Notes: a model not told the origin generated them from the letters alone. DNA of 64,000 nucleotides from Clostridium_AM sp963780135 (GCA_963780135.1 CAWAAR010000002.1:62001-126000); one strand, 5' to 3'; shown: positions 52,927 through 62,447, numbered from the stretch's first letter. Translations and numbers: made by a program.

Positions 52927-53120
52927 GTGAGAAGAATTGATATATTTAGTAGTTATTTTTTTATATTAATGATTATACAAGGATCTATATTAGCTTTTTT
53001 GATTCTAGAAATTTTAATAAAAAAAATTTGAAGGGTATGGGTAAAAAAGCAAAGATCATGGGTATAGGTTCTATTATGATATCGTTTTTTCTTTATTTGT
53101 TTAATGTGTTTACGGTTTAA
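52927..53120 (+). pseudogene. Two-helix small membrane protein split by a frameshift at an A8 run (GerA-operon D-subunit type)
   Basis: A GTG start behind AGAGGTG opens MRRIDIFSSYFFILMIIQGS, one hydrophobic helix, and stops at 53031 after ILIKKI. The run of eight A (53019-53026) precedes the stop. One extra base there would continue LIKKNLKGMGKKAKIMGIGS and a second helix to a stop at 53120, giving about 64 residues. Small two-helix proteins accompany some GerA-type germinant receptors, and this one lies 41 bases before such an operon. It may be a broken gene, a sequencing error in the A run, or a real slippage site. Alternatively the two halves are separate 34- and 30-residue proteins (second start TTG 53028, overlapping). 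Confidence 0.6.
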
Positions 53121-53161
53121 AGTTGTATTTACTAATGGATTATATAAGGAAGTGATAGCTG

Positions 53162-54622
53162 TTGAAGGAAGAAATAAAAGATGAAATAGTTACAGAAGTC
53201 GATGATAACATAGCTTATATAAAGAGCTTACTAAAGGGAAGCTCTGATGTAGTCTATAGAGAATTTTACATAGGAGATTTTAAATCTGCACTAATATATA
53301 TAGATGGTATGGGAGATAAACTTTTATTAGATGATTATGTACTAGAAACACTTATGATTAGAGGGCACAGTATAAGTAAGGTTGAGGAAATAAAGGATAA
53401 GATATTAACAGTTACAGATTTAAGAGAGGTTAAAAAGCTTACAGAAGGTATTAATGCAGTACTTTCTGGAGATACATTAATGTTTATAGATGGTCTTGAA
53501 AATTGTTATGTTATAGCAACTCGTTCTTGGCCTGCAAGAAGTGTATCAGAACCCTCAGGTGAAACTGCCATAAGGGGAGGAAGAGATGGATTTACAGAAA
53601 CCATAAGGTTTAATACTGCATTAATTAGGAGGAGGATAAGGGATACTAGGTTACAAATATCACCTAAAAGTTTAGGAACAAGATCTAAAACTGATATAGC
53701 AATAATGTATATTAATGATATTGTAAATAAAAATGCTTTGGATGAACTTTTAAAGAGAATAGGGTCTATAAATATAGATGCTATATTAGATAGTGGATAT
53801 GTAGAGCAGCTCATAGAAGATAGTCCATTTTCTGTATTCCCGCAAATACAAAATACAGAAAGACCAGATGTGGTAGCTTCTGCATTATATGAAGGCAGAA
53901 TAGCTATATTAGTAGACAATTCTCCTTTTGCAATTATAGTTCCTACAACTTTACCTAATCTATTTCAAGCACCAGATGATTATTATCAAAGATGGATTAA
54001 TGGATCATTAGTAAGAATTATAAGGTTTTTTTCAATAATTATATCATTAACTTTCCCTTCATTATATGTTGCAGTTACATCTTTTCATACATCTATAATT
54101 CCTACAAAGTTAGCTTATTTTATTGCAGCATCTAGAGAAGGTGTGCCTTTTCCAGCCTTTGTAGAAGCCCTAATTATGGAGTTAAGTATGGCGCTATTGC
54201 TTGAAGCGATAGCTAGACTACCTAAACCTATAGGCGCAACTATTGGTATAGTAGGAGGGCTTATAATAGGTCAGGCAGCTGTAACTGCAGGAATAGTAAG
54301 TCCTGTTATGATAATTATCATATCAATTACTACAATAACCAGTTTTACAACGCCTAATTATGGAATTACTTCAGCTTTCAGAATATTAAGGTTTTTACTT
54401 ATAATAGCAGCATCCATATTGGGCCTTTATGGAATAATGATAGGACTAATATTAGTGCTAATACATTTAGTAAGACTTAGGAGTTTTGGGATACCTTACC
54501 TATCACCATTAGTTAATCCTGAAATAAATGACTTTAAAGATATGTATATAAGATTACCACTAAAATACTTTAAAAAGAGACCAGAATATATGAATACAGA
54601 AGATAAAGTAAGACAAAAATAG
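53162..54622 (+). CDS. Spore germination receptor subunit A (GerA/GerKA family)
   Basis: 486 residues. N-terminal soluble part (1-290) with FYIGDFKSALIYIDGM and the hallmark SWPARSVSEPSGETAIRGGRDGFTE, then DIVNKNALDEL and four or five membrane helices (about 290-450) ending with RSFGIPYLSPLVN. Subunit A of the inner-membrane germinant receptor that senses nutrients in the spore. TTG start behind AAGGAAGTG. Order A-B-C matches gerA/gerK operons; which germinant it senses cannot be read from sequence. Confidence 0.94.
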   Translation: MKEEIKDEIVTEVDDNIAYIKSLLKGSSDVVYREFYIGDFKSALIYIDGMGDKLLLDDYVLETLMIRGHSISKVEEIKDKILTVTDLREVKKLTEGINAVLSGDTLMFIDGLENCYVIATRSWPARSVSEPSGETAIRGGRDGFTETIRFNTALIRRRIRDTRLQISPKSLGTRSKTDIAIMYINDIVNKNALDELLKRIGSINIDAILDSGYVEQLIEDSPFSVFPQIQNTERPDVVASALYEGRIAILVDNSPFAIIVPTTLPNLFQAPDDYYQRWINGSLVRIIRFFSIIISLTFPSLYVAVTSFHTSIIPTKLAYFIAASREGVPFPAFVEALIMELSMALLLEAIARLPKPIGATIGIVGGLIIGQAAVTAGIVSPVMIIIISITTITSFTTPNYGITSAFRILRFLLIIAASILGLYGIMIGLILVLIHLVRLRSFGIPYLSPLVNPEINDFKDMYIRLPLKYFKKRPEYMNTEDKVRQK

Positions 54623-54637
54623 AGGTGATGATATTTT

Positions 54638-55750
54638 ATGAACAATAGGAACTTCATTACACAATATGGATTATTTTCAACTATTGTTGTAACCGTCATA
54701 GGAATAGGAATATTTTCTTATCCCAGAGAATTGGCAGCTACAGTTGGTAATGATGGATGGATTGTAACTTTAGTAGGTGGAGCTATAGCGTATGGATTAG
54801 CATATTTCACATATAAAATAGTAAAAATTAACAATTTTAATAGGTTCCATAATTTAATGGAGAATAACTTTGGAAAAATACTTGGAGGGATTTTTTCAAT
54901 AATTTTTGTAGCCTATAGTACTTTTTCAATGTCAATAGGAATGAGATCTTTTGTAGAAGTAATAAAAATGTATCTTCTCGAAAAAACTCCTACAGAGTTT
55001 TTGATTATAGTAACTATACTAACGGGAAGCTATCTTATAAGAGGTGAAATCGATAATTTGGTAAAGTTTAATGAAATTACTTTTGGAATAATGTTTTTAC
55101 CTATAATTTTAGTTCTAATACTAACTTTAAATAATTTAGACTTTACAAATATTTTACCTGTTTTAGATAACAAACCTATAAATTATATAAACGGATTGAA
55201 TACTGCTATATATAGTTTTACTGGGTTTGAGCTGATGTATTTATTTTTACCATATGTAAAAAGCAAAAAAGAAGTAAATAAATGTATTTTAAAAAGCATT
55301 AGCTTTTTAACTGTTTTTTATGTAATCATAGTAGTATTTTGTATAGCAATTTTTTCAAAGGCACAAACAGAAACATTGATATGGCCAACTATAACTATGG
55401 TAAAATCTATAAATATACCTGGAGCCTTTATAGAAAGGTGGGAAGGTGTAGTAATGTCTATGTGGGTAATATTCTATTTTACAACTTTTGTTAATTACTA
55501 TTACTTTTCTGCAGACATAATTAAGGATGTATTTAGGTTAAAGGATATAAAATTGTCAATGTTAATTATAATTCCTTTTATATATGTTATAGCAATGTAT
55601 CCAGAAAATATATTAGAACTTTATGATATAGGTAAAGCAGGAACGCGTATATTTACTTTATATGTTTTAGTTATACTTCCCTTAATGTTACTTTTAATGA
55701 ATAAGCTTAGAGGAAAACAAAAAAGGGGGGATGAACAAAATGAAACTTAA
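54638..55750 (+). CDS. Spore germination receptor subunit B (GerAB/GerKB family permease)
   Basis: 370 residues with ten hydrophobic segments of the APC-type fold. Starts FITQYGLFSTIVVTVIGIGI with SYPRELAATVGNDGWIVTLV, the family's opening. Subunit B is thought to bind the germinant, usually an amino acid. It lies 15 bases after subunit A behind AGAGGTGATG and overlaps subunit C. Confidence 0.93.
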   Translation: MNNRNFITQYGLFSTIVVTVIGIGIFSYPRELAATVGNDGWIVTLVGGAIAYGLAYFTYKIVKINNFNRFHNLMENNFGKILGGIFSIIFVAYSTFSMSIGMRSFVEVIKMYLLEKTPTEFLIIVTILTGSYLIRGEIDNLVKFNEITFGIMFLPIILVLILTLNNLDFTNILPVLDNKPINYINGLNTAIYSFTGFELMYLFLPYVKSKKEVNKCILKSISFLTVFYVIIVVFCIAIFSKAQTETLIWPTITMVKSINIPGAFIERWEGVVMSMWVIFYFTTFVNYYYFSADIIKDVFRLKDIKLSMLIIIPFIYVIAMYPENILELYDIGKAGTRIFTLYVLVILPLMLLLMNKLRGKQKRGDEQNET

Positions 55751-56906
55751 AAAATTCATACCTTTAATATTGATTTGTAGTATTTTCAGTGGATGTTGGG
55801 ATAAAGTTGAAATAGATAAAAAAAGTTTTACATCCATTTTAGGAATAGATGCTGGGGAACAGATAGATAAAAAACTTAAAGGTCTAAAGTCAGATGAGCC
55901 ATTTACAGCTATGGATGTTAAAAAGTTGCATATTACGTTAGGAACTCCAGATATAAGCAAGTTAGGACCAGATAAGGGAGGAACGGCTGAAGATGTATAC
56001 ATAGATACCGATGCTTATTCTATGGAAGATGCCATAAGTAAAGCTAGTAGCAAAAGTAGTAGAACTATAAAATTTAGCCATATAAAACTTTTGGTATTAA
56101 GTGATGAACTTTTGAATCATCCAGACACTGTAAAGGAAGTGGTAGATTACTTACAAAGACAACCTTCACTAGATAGAATGATGATGCTAGTTATAGCAAA
56201 AGGTAAAGCACAGGATTACATAAAATACAAACCATCAATGGAAAAAAATGTTGAAAATTATATAACAGGATTAATGGAAAATGGCACGGGAAATGCTGTT
56301 TTACCTGTGACTTTAAACGAATTTCTTGTTTCGTTGAGTGAAAATGGTAATGCAATGATTCCGACGATGGAGATAGATAAAGATAAAAAGGAAATAAAAA
56401 TGAGTGGAGTAGGCATAATAAAAGATTACAAACTAAAAGGGTACTTATCTCTTATAGAAACTTCTAACTTACAAATGTTAAAGGGGAAGATTAAGGGTGG
56501 GAAAAAAGTAATATATAAAGAGGGTCACCCAATAGACATTTCTTTTAATAGTACAGGTACAAAAATAAGAATGAAGAATGTTGATGGAAAGCTTATATTT
56601 AATATGTATGTCAATTTGGAAGGAGAAATAAAAGAGTATTATATAAATGGAAATTTAGATTCCAAGGACACATTAAATCTTATAGAAAAAAATTTCAATA
56701 AAGCCTTAAAAGAAGAATGCCAACAGACAATTAAAGTTACTCAAAATGAATTTGAAGTAGATCCAATAGAATTAAAAGAGTATGTAAGAAAGTATCATCC
56801 CAAAGTATGGAATGAAAAGAAGAATAATTGGTCTGAAACATACAAAAATTCAATAGTAAATGTTGAAATAAACACAAAAATAAGAAGAATAGGAGTATCA
56901 AAATAA
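55740..56906 (+). CDS. Spore germination receptor subunit C, lipoprotein (GerAC/GerKC family)
   Basis: 388 residues from ATG 55740, 10 bases after AAGGGGGG (an ATG at 55731 touches that site). Signal peptide MKLKKFIPLILICSIFSGCW with the lipobox cysteine, then the family motif WDKVEIDKKSFTSILGID and SFTRTIKFSHIKLLV-like segment (SRTIKFSHIKLLVLSDEL). C-terminal domain with ECQQTIKVTQNEFEVDPIEL. It overlaps subunit B, so translation is coupled. Attached to the outer face of the inner spore membrane. Confidence 0.93.
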   Translation: MKLKKFIPLILICSIFSGCWDKVEIDKKSFTSILGIDAGEQIDKKLKGLKSDEPFTAMDVKKLHITLGTPDISKLGPDKGGTAEDVYIDTDAYSMEDAISKASSKSSRTIKFSHIKLLVLSDELLNHPDTVKEVVDYLQRQPSLDRMMMLVIAKGKAQDYIKYKPSMEKNVENYITGLMENGTGNAVLPVTLNEFLVSLSENGNAMIPTMEIDKDKKEIKMSGVGIIKDYKLKGYLSLIETSNLQMLKGKIKGGKKVIYKEGHPIDISFNSTGTKIRMKNVDGKLIFNMYVNLEGEIKEYYINGNLDSKDTLNLIEKNFNKALKEECQQTIKVTQNEFEVDPIELKEYVRKYHPKVWNEKKNNWSETYKNSIVNVEINTKIRRIGVSK

Positions 56907-56919
56907 ATACAGTTTAGGT

Positions 56920-56948
56920 GAATATAACTAAAATACATGGCAATAATA
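56920..56948 (+). promoter_or_regulatory. Candidate sigma-F promoter for spoIIR
   Basis: GAATA, 14 bases, GGCAATAATA; the -10 region fully matches GGNNANANTR and spoIIR is a sigma-F gene in Bacillus. The -35 is less good (GYATA expected). Confidence 0.45.
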
Positions 56949-56981
56949 CTAATAGTAAATTATAAATGGGGGATATAAATT

Positions 56982-57632
56982 ATGAAAAAATTTTTAATTG
57001 TTTTTGTTTGTATATTAGGGATATTTGCCTTGACTACTAATAGCACAAAAGTAAAGAGTGATTCTTTACAAAAGGATATAGCTTCCAAAGTTATAAGGTT
57101 TCATGTAATAGCTAATAGTGACTCAAAAAGTGACCAAGCCCTTAAGTTAAAAGTTAGGGATAAGGTTTTGCAATATATGCAACCTAAATTGAAAAACTCG
57201 AAAAGCATAGAGGAGTCAAGAGAGATAATTAGAAAAAATAATGATGAAATAGCGGAAATAGCAAGAACTGTAATAAGAGAAAATAAATATAATTATACGG
57301 TTAAAGCTACATTGTCTAATGAAAATTTCCCTGTAAAAACCTATGGAAATATTACGCTTCCACAAGGAAAATATGAAGCATATAGAATAGTTATAGGAAA
57401 GGGAGAGGGTCAGAATTGGTGGTGTGTGATGTTTCCACCTTTATGTTTTGTAGATATCACAAAAGGCCAAGTTTCTTATAAAGAAACGGAGGAAGATATG
57501 AGAAAAATTTTATCTCCAGAGGAATACAAAATTGTAGATAATCAATTACATAATTCAGGAGATAAAAACAATATAAAAGTTCAGTTTAAAATAGTACAAT
57601 TATTAAAAAATGCAAAAAATCCAGTGCAATAG
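56982..57632 (+). CDS. spoIIR: Stage II sporulation protein R
   Basis: 216 residues. SpoIIR is made in the forespore and secreted to trigger processing of pro-sigma-E by SpoIIGA in the mother cell. It has a signal-type N terminus (KFLIVFVCILGIFALTT) and the family core KVIRFHVIANSDSKSDQALK LKVRD region, YGNITLPQGKYEAYRIVIG and GEGQNWWCVMFPPLCFVD. ATG after a modest GGGGGAT site. Own promoter likely; ends at a shared terminator. Confidence 0.95.
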   Translation: MKKFLIVFVCILGIFALTTNSTKVKSDSLQKDIASKVIRFHVIANSDSKSDQALKLKVRDKVLQYMQPKLKNSKSIEESREIIRKNNDEIAEIARTVIRENKYNYTVKATLSNENFPVKTYGNITLPQGKYEAYRIVIGKGEGQNWWCVMFPPLCFVDITKGQVSYKETEEDMRKILSPEEYKIVDNQLHNSGDKNNIKVQFKIVQLLKNAKNPVQ

Positions 57633-57652
57633 TTGCTGGATTTTTGCATTTT
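57607..57652. terminator. Bidirectional terminator between spoIIR and the convergent glycosyltransferase
   Basis: AAAATGCAAAAAATCCAG pairs with CTGGATTTTTGCATTTT around a 12-base loop. It overlaps the spoIIR end and reaches the stop codon of the opposite gene. Confidence 0.88.
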
Positions 57653-58892
57653 AATTGCCTGCAAAAATTTTAATTGCTGTCTTCATAAAATAATCTTCGA
57701 CGGATTTAAAAAATGTCTTAATGTTGTTATCTTTTTCATAATCTTTTTCAAAAGTTTTCAAGCTCGTAATATTTTTGTTTTTTAATAAAAATTCTATAAG
57801 TTGAACTATTTTATTGCCACTATCAGGTTTTGAAAAATTATTGCAGTTTTCTCTCATTATTTCTAATTTACCCTCAAGCCCTAATAAATCTTCTATGTTT
57901 TTTTGACACTGATTGATGTGAGATAAATTAATTGCTAGGTTGTTGTTCAAAAGAAATTCAGCATTTCTTTCTTCTTGACCTGGTATTGGTGAAAAGATTC
58001 CTAAAGGAATTCCGCATATAAGTGCCTCTGTTATTGTAAGTCCACCAGGCTTAGTTAAAAGCAAATCAGAAGCCTGCATATATTTATTAACCTTATCAGT
58101 AAATCCTATTATTTTAGTAGGTTTTACTGATGTTTCTTTCAATATTGATAGCTCATTGTATAATTTTTCATTTTTACCTGTTATTACAATTATTTGAATA
58201 TCTTTATTTACTTTGTTTAATTCGTTATATATATCTGTAATTTTACCCATACCTAAACTACCACCCATAACAAGAATAGTAAATTTAGAAGGGTTCAAGT
58301 CTAATTCTTTTAGAGTTTCGTCTCTTTCGTATTTCGTTAAAAAACTAGGTTTTACAGGTATACCTAAATCATAAATTGTGCTTCTTGGAATGCATTTACA
58401 TACCATGTCATCAATCATATCCTTATTTGAAACTACATAGGCATCTATAAATGGGTGAAGCCAAGATACGTGAGGATAATAATCTGTAATTATAGAAATA
58501 ACAGGTGTATTCAAATTGTATTTAACTTTCATTATAGATACCATTTCTGTTGGAAATGGATGAGTACATATTAAAATATCGGGGTTAAACTCATCTATTA
58601 ATGGTAACAACTTATAAGTCATAATTTCATTAAATTTAGAACTAATTGTATTAGTTATTCCAGAGTCTGTTTCTGAATAATTGTATAATTTTCCATAAAG
58701 AGAAGGAGTAACTTTTAAAGTTTTTAAATAACTTCCAATTACTACTTTATCAATTATTGGATTTATATATTTTAAGGTATCTATAATCTTTATTTCTGAT
58801 GTAGGGAATTTTAAGTTTATATAATCTTTTAATGCTTCTGCGGCAAGACCATGGCCACCACCAGCAGAAACTGATAAAATCAAAGCTTTCAT
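57651..58892 (-). CDS. Diacylglycerol glucosyltransferase / MGDG synthase-like glycosyltransferase
   Basis: 413 residues, GT28 (MurG-like) GT-B fold. N-terminal MKALILSVSAGGGHGLAAEA is the MGDG-synthase/UgtP start; PDILICTHPFPTEMV, SIITDYYPHVSWLHPFIDAY and LVMGGSLGMGKI follow, and LLTKPGGLTITEALICGIPL is the nucleotide-sugar site. It probably adds a sugar to diacylglycerol for membrane glycolipid or lipoteichoic acid anchors. ATG after GAAGGTGA. Single gene, convergent with spoIIR. Confidence 0.88.
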   Translation of the reverse strand: MKALILSVSAGGGHGLAAEALKDYINLKFPTSEIKIIDTLKYINPIIDKVVIGSYLKTLKVTPSLYGKLYNYSETDSGITNTISSKFNEIMTYKLLPLIDEFNPDILICTHPFPTEMVSIMKVKYNLNTPVISIITDYYPHVSWLHPFIDAYVVSNKDMIDDMVCKCIPRSTIYDLGIPVKPSFLTKYERDETLKELDLNPSKFTILVMGGSLGMGKITDIYNELNKVNKDIQIIVITGKNEKLYNELSILKETSVKPTKIIGFTDKVNKYMQASDLLLTKPGGLTITEALICGIPLGIFSPIPGQEERNAEFLLNNNLAINLSHINQCQKNIEDLLGLEGKLEIMRENCNNFSKPDSGNKIVQLIEFLLKNKNITSLKTFEKDYEKDNNIKTFFKSVEDYFMKTAIKIFAGN

Positions 58893-59145
58893 TTAATCAC
58901 CTTCTGGTTAAGTATGTAATAACATTATATAGAATATAACAATAATAATAAACAAGTTTAACTAACAATTAAGAAAAAATTAATAATAAGTAAGTGAAAA
59001 TTAATAATAAAGTACAATATACAATCTACATATATTGTAATACAAAAACATACTTAAGGCTGCAAATTTTTAAAATTATTACTGAATTTATTGTTAACTC
59101 TAAAATATAATATTATCCATAATGTTTGAGAAAGTAGCTATGTAA

Positions 59146-59175
59146 TGAATAACAATTAATTAAATATAGATAATA
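59146..59175 (+). promoter_or_regulatory. Weak candidate sigma-G promoter for ypeB
   Basis: TGAATA, 17 bases, GATAATA; similar to the sigma-G pattern but the first -10 base is not C. The 327-base gap from 58893 to 59219 holds otherwise only AT-rich sequence and promoters. Confidence 0.3.
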
Positions 59176-59219
59176 TAAATAAGTTTACACTTAAAAATAA
59201 ACATTTAGGAGGAGTTTTC

Positions 59220-60584
59220 ATGAAGTTCACTAAAAAAAGAATAATATATACATCAATAGTTGCAGTAATAGTAGTTTTTTCAAGTACATTTGCAATTCTT
59301 ATGACTCTTGAAAGGACAGATTACAGAAATTATCTTCAAGGTGAGTATAGTAAAAATATGTATGACCTTATAAACTCAGTTCAAAATATAAGGGTAGATT
59401 TAGGAAAAGCTAATATAGTTGGATCTAAAGAACAAAATATAGTTGTTTTCGAAGATATATTTAGATATTCATCTATGGCCAATGATAAGCTTCATTCTTT
59501 GCCAATATCAAATGAAATTGTAGGAGACACAAGCAAGTTTTTATCTCAGGTAGGAGATTTTTGTTATACTTTAACAAAAGTGTCTTCTGAAGGACAACAG
59601 TTAACTGAAGCAGATTATAATACTATAGATAAATTAAAAAATCAGTCATTTTCATTAGAACAGCAATTAAAAAAAACATCTGATGAAATAAATGAAGGAA
59701 ATGTTAAATGGGGAGAAATAAGAAAGAAAACTAGCAGTGTTATTGCTAGTAATAAACTGGAAGGAATAAGTGATAAGTTTCAAGGAATACAAAAACAAGT
59801 AACACAATATCCTGCATTAATCTATGATGGACCATTTTCAGATAATGTTCTAAAAATAAATCCTAAAATAAATTCACAAAAGGAGATTTCTCAAAAGGAA
59901 GCAGAAGACATTGCTAGAAATGTTATAGGGAAAAATAAAATTCAAAGTATAGAGATAAAAGCTAATTCAGCTAAACAAAACATAGAGTCTTATAGATTTT
60001 TAGTAAGCAGTAAAGGAAAAAACGATAAAAACATAACTTGCGAGATAAGTAAAAGGGGTGGAAAAGTATTATATTTACTTGATAATAGAAGTATAAATAA
60101 AACTACTATAGATTTTAACAAATCTGTAGATATTGGAACTAAATATTTAGAAAATATGGGATACAAAAATATGATTCCTACATATACACTAAATTATGGA
60201 GATACTGCTTTGATAAACTATGTATATAGACAACAAAACATTTTAATATACACAGATCAAATAAAACTAAAAATAGCTTTAGATGATGGAAGTATAATTG
60301 GAATAGAGTCAGAAAAATATCTTGTATCTCATGAAGAAAATAGAAATATACCTATACCTAAAGTAACTGCAGACAAGGCAAAGGAGAGAGTTGGTCAAAG
60401 ACTCAACATAAAGGGTGTAAGACTTGTTATAGTTCCAACAGAGATGAATAAGGAAGTATTGTGTTATGAATTTTCAGGAAACTATAAGGAAGATAACTTT
60501 ATAGTATATATAAATGCGGAAACAGGATATGAGCAAAAAATAGTTCAAATTATAAATACTCCTAATGGTCAACTTACAATGTAA
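59220..60584 (+). CDS. ypeB: Germination protein YpeB
   Basis: 454 residues. YpeB is needed to place and protect the cortex-lytic enzyme SleB in the spore. It has an N-terminal membrane anchor (residues 8-30), a helical region (NMYDLINSVQNIRVDLGKAN) and PepSY-type repeats in the second half (QKEAEDIARNVIGKNKIQSI, KLKIALDDGSIIGIESEKYL, VTADKAKERVGQRLN). ATG follows AGGAGGAG. In Bacillus and many clostridia sleB comes directly before it; here the upstream gene is a divergent glycosyltransferase, so sleB must be elsewhere or absent. Confidence 0.93.
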   Translation: MKFTKKRIIYTSIVAVIVVFSSTFAILMTLERTDYRNYLQGEYSKNMYDLINSVQNIRVDLGKANIVGSKEQNIVVFEDIFRYSSMANDKLHSLPISNEIVGDTSKFLSQVGDFCYTLTKVSSEGQQLTEADYNTIDKLKNQSFSLEQQLKKTSDEINEGNVKWGEIRKKTSSVIASNKLEGISDKFQGIQKQVTQYPALIYDGPFSDNVLKINPKINSQKEISQKEAEDIARNVIGKNKIQSIEIKANSAKQNIESYRFLVSSKGKNDKNITCEISKRGGKVLYLLDNRSINKTTIDFNKSVDIGTKYLENMGYKNMIPTYTLNYGDTALINYVYRQQNILIYTDQIKLKIALDDGSIIGIESEKYLVSHEENRNIPIPKVTADKAKERVGQRLNIKGVRLVIVPTEMNKEVLCYEFSGNYKEDNFIVYINAETGYEQKIVQIINTPNGQLTM

Positions 60585-60588
60585 AAAT

Positions 60589-60823
60589 AATGCGACGCAA
60601 CTTTATTTAGTGGAGAGTGGAGAATTGAGAGTTGAGAGTGAAGGTTGATTTTTAGCTATCGCAAAAAATCTTTAAATTTATATAAGTCAGCAATGTTTCG
60701 CTTTAGCGAAACGAGCCATTAAAAATTTAATCAAAGATTTTTTGTAGTGTAACGGAAAAAAATCCACATTAACTCTCCACTCTCAATTATCAACTCTCAA
60801 CTAGCAAAGAGAAGCGTCGCATT
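60589..60823. repeat. Palindromic repeat element, copy 2 (MITE-like)
   Basis: 235 bp beginning AATGCGACGC and ending GCGTCGCATT, a perfect terminal inverted repeat. Inside, GGAGAGTGGAGAATTGAGAG-type units on the left pair with CTCTCCACTCTCAATT on the right; the centre TTTCGCTTTAGCGAAA is identical to copy 1 (27961-28194). The arm units differ between copies but stay complementary within each. It begins 4 bases after the ypeB stop and could act as its terminator. The rest of the gap to 60986 shows nothing else. Confidence 0.82.
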
Positions 60824-60986
60824 TTGCTTATAATATAATTTAAAATGTTTGATAGTTTTGCAAAAATATATGATTATGAAAATTAATCTATTGATAAAGT
60901 ATAAAAAATTAACTAAACTATTACTTAGGAGTTTTAAAAATAAATGAAAGACTAATTTTATGGTCTACTGTAGAAAGGTGATTAAT

Positions 60987-61970
60987 ATGACAAAGGCACT
61001 TGCAATGATGTCCGGAGGACTAGATAGTTTATTAGCAGCAAAACTTATAAAAGATCAAGGAATAGAAGTAATAGGAATATGTTTTAAATCTTATTTTTTT
61101 GGAGCTGAAAATGCTATAAGAATGGCTAAACAGATAGATATCCCTTTAGAAGTTGTTGATTTTTCAGAAGATCATTTCGGGATGGTGAAAAATCCTAAGC
61201 ACGGATATGGGAAAAATATAAATCCTTGTATTGATTGTCATGCTATGATGATGAATTATTCAGGAAAAATGTTAGATCAGTATGGCGCTGATTTTATAAT
61301 AACAGGAGAGGTTTTAAATCAAAGACCCATGTCTCAAAATAAAAACTCATTAGATGTAGTGAAGAAAGAGTCAGGATTTAGTGACAAAATACTAAGGCCT
61401 TTATGCGCAAAAAATCTTACTCCTACAAAAATGGAGTTAGATGGGTTAGTTGATAGAGAAAAACTTATGGATATTGCTGGAAGAAGCAGAAAAATCCAAA
61501 TGGAGTTAGCGGAAAAATGGGGTATAAAAGATTATCCTTCACCAGCTGGAGGATGTAAGCTTACTGAACCTAATTATGCGAAAAGGTTAAGAGATCTTTT
61601 AGATAAAAAAGAAAATATAGATTCCAATGATTTAGAAGTTTTAAGATTTGGAAGGCATTTTAGAGTATCAGAAAAAGCTAAAATCATATCAACAAGAACT
61701 GGACAAGAAGCTCAGGAAATAAAACAATATTTAACTAAAAATGACTTGATATTTTTAGCAAATGATTTCAATGGATCCATGGTTATAATATTAGGAGAGT
61801 TTACTCAAGAAGACATAGAATTTGCAGCGAAAATTACCGGAAGATATTGCAAAGGGAAAGACGAAGAAAAAATAAAAATTAAGTATGGTTATTTTAAGAA
61901 ACCGTTAGATAAATTTGTAGAAGCTAAAGCTGCTACTGAGGAAGAAATAAATAAATACATACTATCATAA
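60987..61970 (+). CDS. PP-loop ATPase of the tRNA thiolation (ThiI/MnmA-like) group
   Basis: 327 residues from ATG 60987 behind AAAGGTGA (an upstream in-frame ATG at 60960 is less likely). The PP-loop MSGGLDSLLAAKLI activates a tRNA uridine; NPCIDCHAMMM and SPAGGCKLTEPNYAKRLRDL give the paired cysteines needed for sulfur transfer. The second half (VLRFGRHFRV, AAKITGRYCKGK) is the NFACT/DUF814-like extension seen in this branch. Exact modified position not known. Confidence 0.82.
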   Translation: MTKALAMMSGGLDSLLAAKLIKDQGIEVIGICFKSYFFGAENAIRMAKQIDIPLEVVDFSEDHFGMVKNPKHGYGKNINPCIDCHAMMMNYSGKMLDQYGADFIITGEVLNQRPMSQNKNSLDVVKKESGFSDKILRPLCAKNLTPTKMELDGLVDREKLMDIAGRSRKIQMELAEKWGIKDYPSPAGGCKLTEPNYAKRLRDLLDKKENIDSNDLEVLRFGRHFRVSEKAKIISTRTGQEAQEIKQYLTKNDLIFLANDFNGSMVIILGEFTQEDIEFAAKITGRYCKGKDEEKIKIKYGYFKKPLDKFVEAKAATEEEINKYILS

Positions 61971-62024
61971 TTAATAAAATTATAAGTTGTATGTTAAATT
62001 TAAGATATGAAAGAGGTGAGTTTT

Positions 62025-62447
62025 GTGAAAAAAAAGGCCATTATATCTGTATCTAGCAAGCAAACGGATGATGAGGACGACATTATTGAAGTAGTAACTC
62101 CAGGAAACTTTTATAAAAAAAATGATACCTATTATGCTATTTATAAAGAAACTAAAATTTCTGGCATGGAGGGAACAACAACTACACTAAAAATGAGTGG
62201 AGATAAATTTTCTCTTATAAGAGCAGGAAGTACCACTAGTAAAATGGAATTTTATAAAGGAAAAGAAAACATATCCATGTATGATACTCCTTATGGAACC
62301 TTGGAATTAAAAACTCAAACAAAAAAATTAGTTGTTAATTTAGATGATGAGGGTGGAGAAGTATTCATAGATTACATAATGAGTATATCAGGACATAAAC
62401 CTCAAAATACAATGTTAGAGATAAATATAAAAACGCAGCAGGAATAA
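62025..62447 (+). CDS. DUF1934 family beta-barrel protein (YwiB-like)
   Basis: 140 residues from GTG 62025 (5 bases after GAGGTGA; the in-frame ATG at 62007 overlaps the ribosome site region). KKAIISVSSKQTDDEDDIIE, YKETKISGMEGTTTTLKM and DTPYGTLELKTQTKKL match the DUF1934/YwiB calycin-like barrel. Function unknown. Homologues often lie near argS or pyrG, as here. Confidence 0.85.
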   Translation: MKKKAIISVSSKQTDDEDDIIEVVTPGNFYKKNDTYYAIYKETKISGMEGTTTTLKMSGDKFSLIRAGSTTSKMEFYKGKENISMYDTPYGTLELKTQTKKLVVNLDDEGGEVFIDYIMSISGHKPQNTMLEINIKTQQE

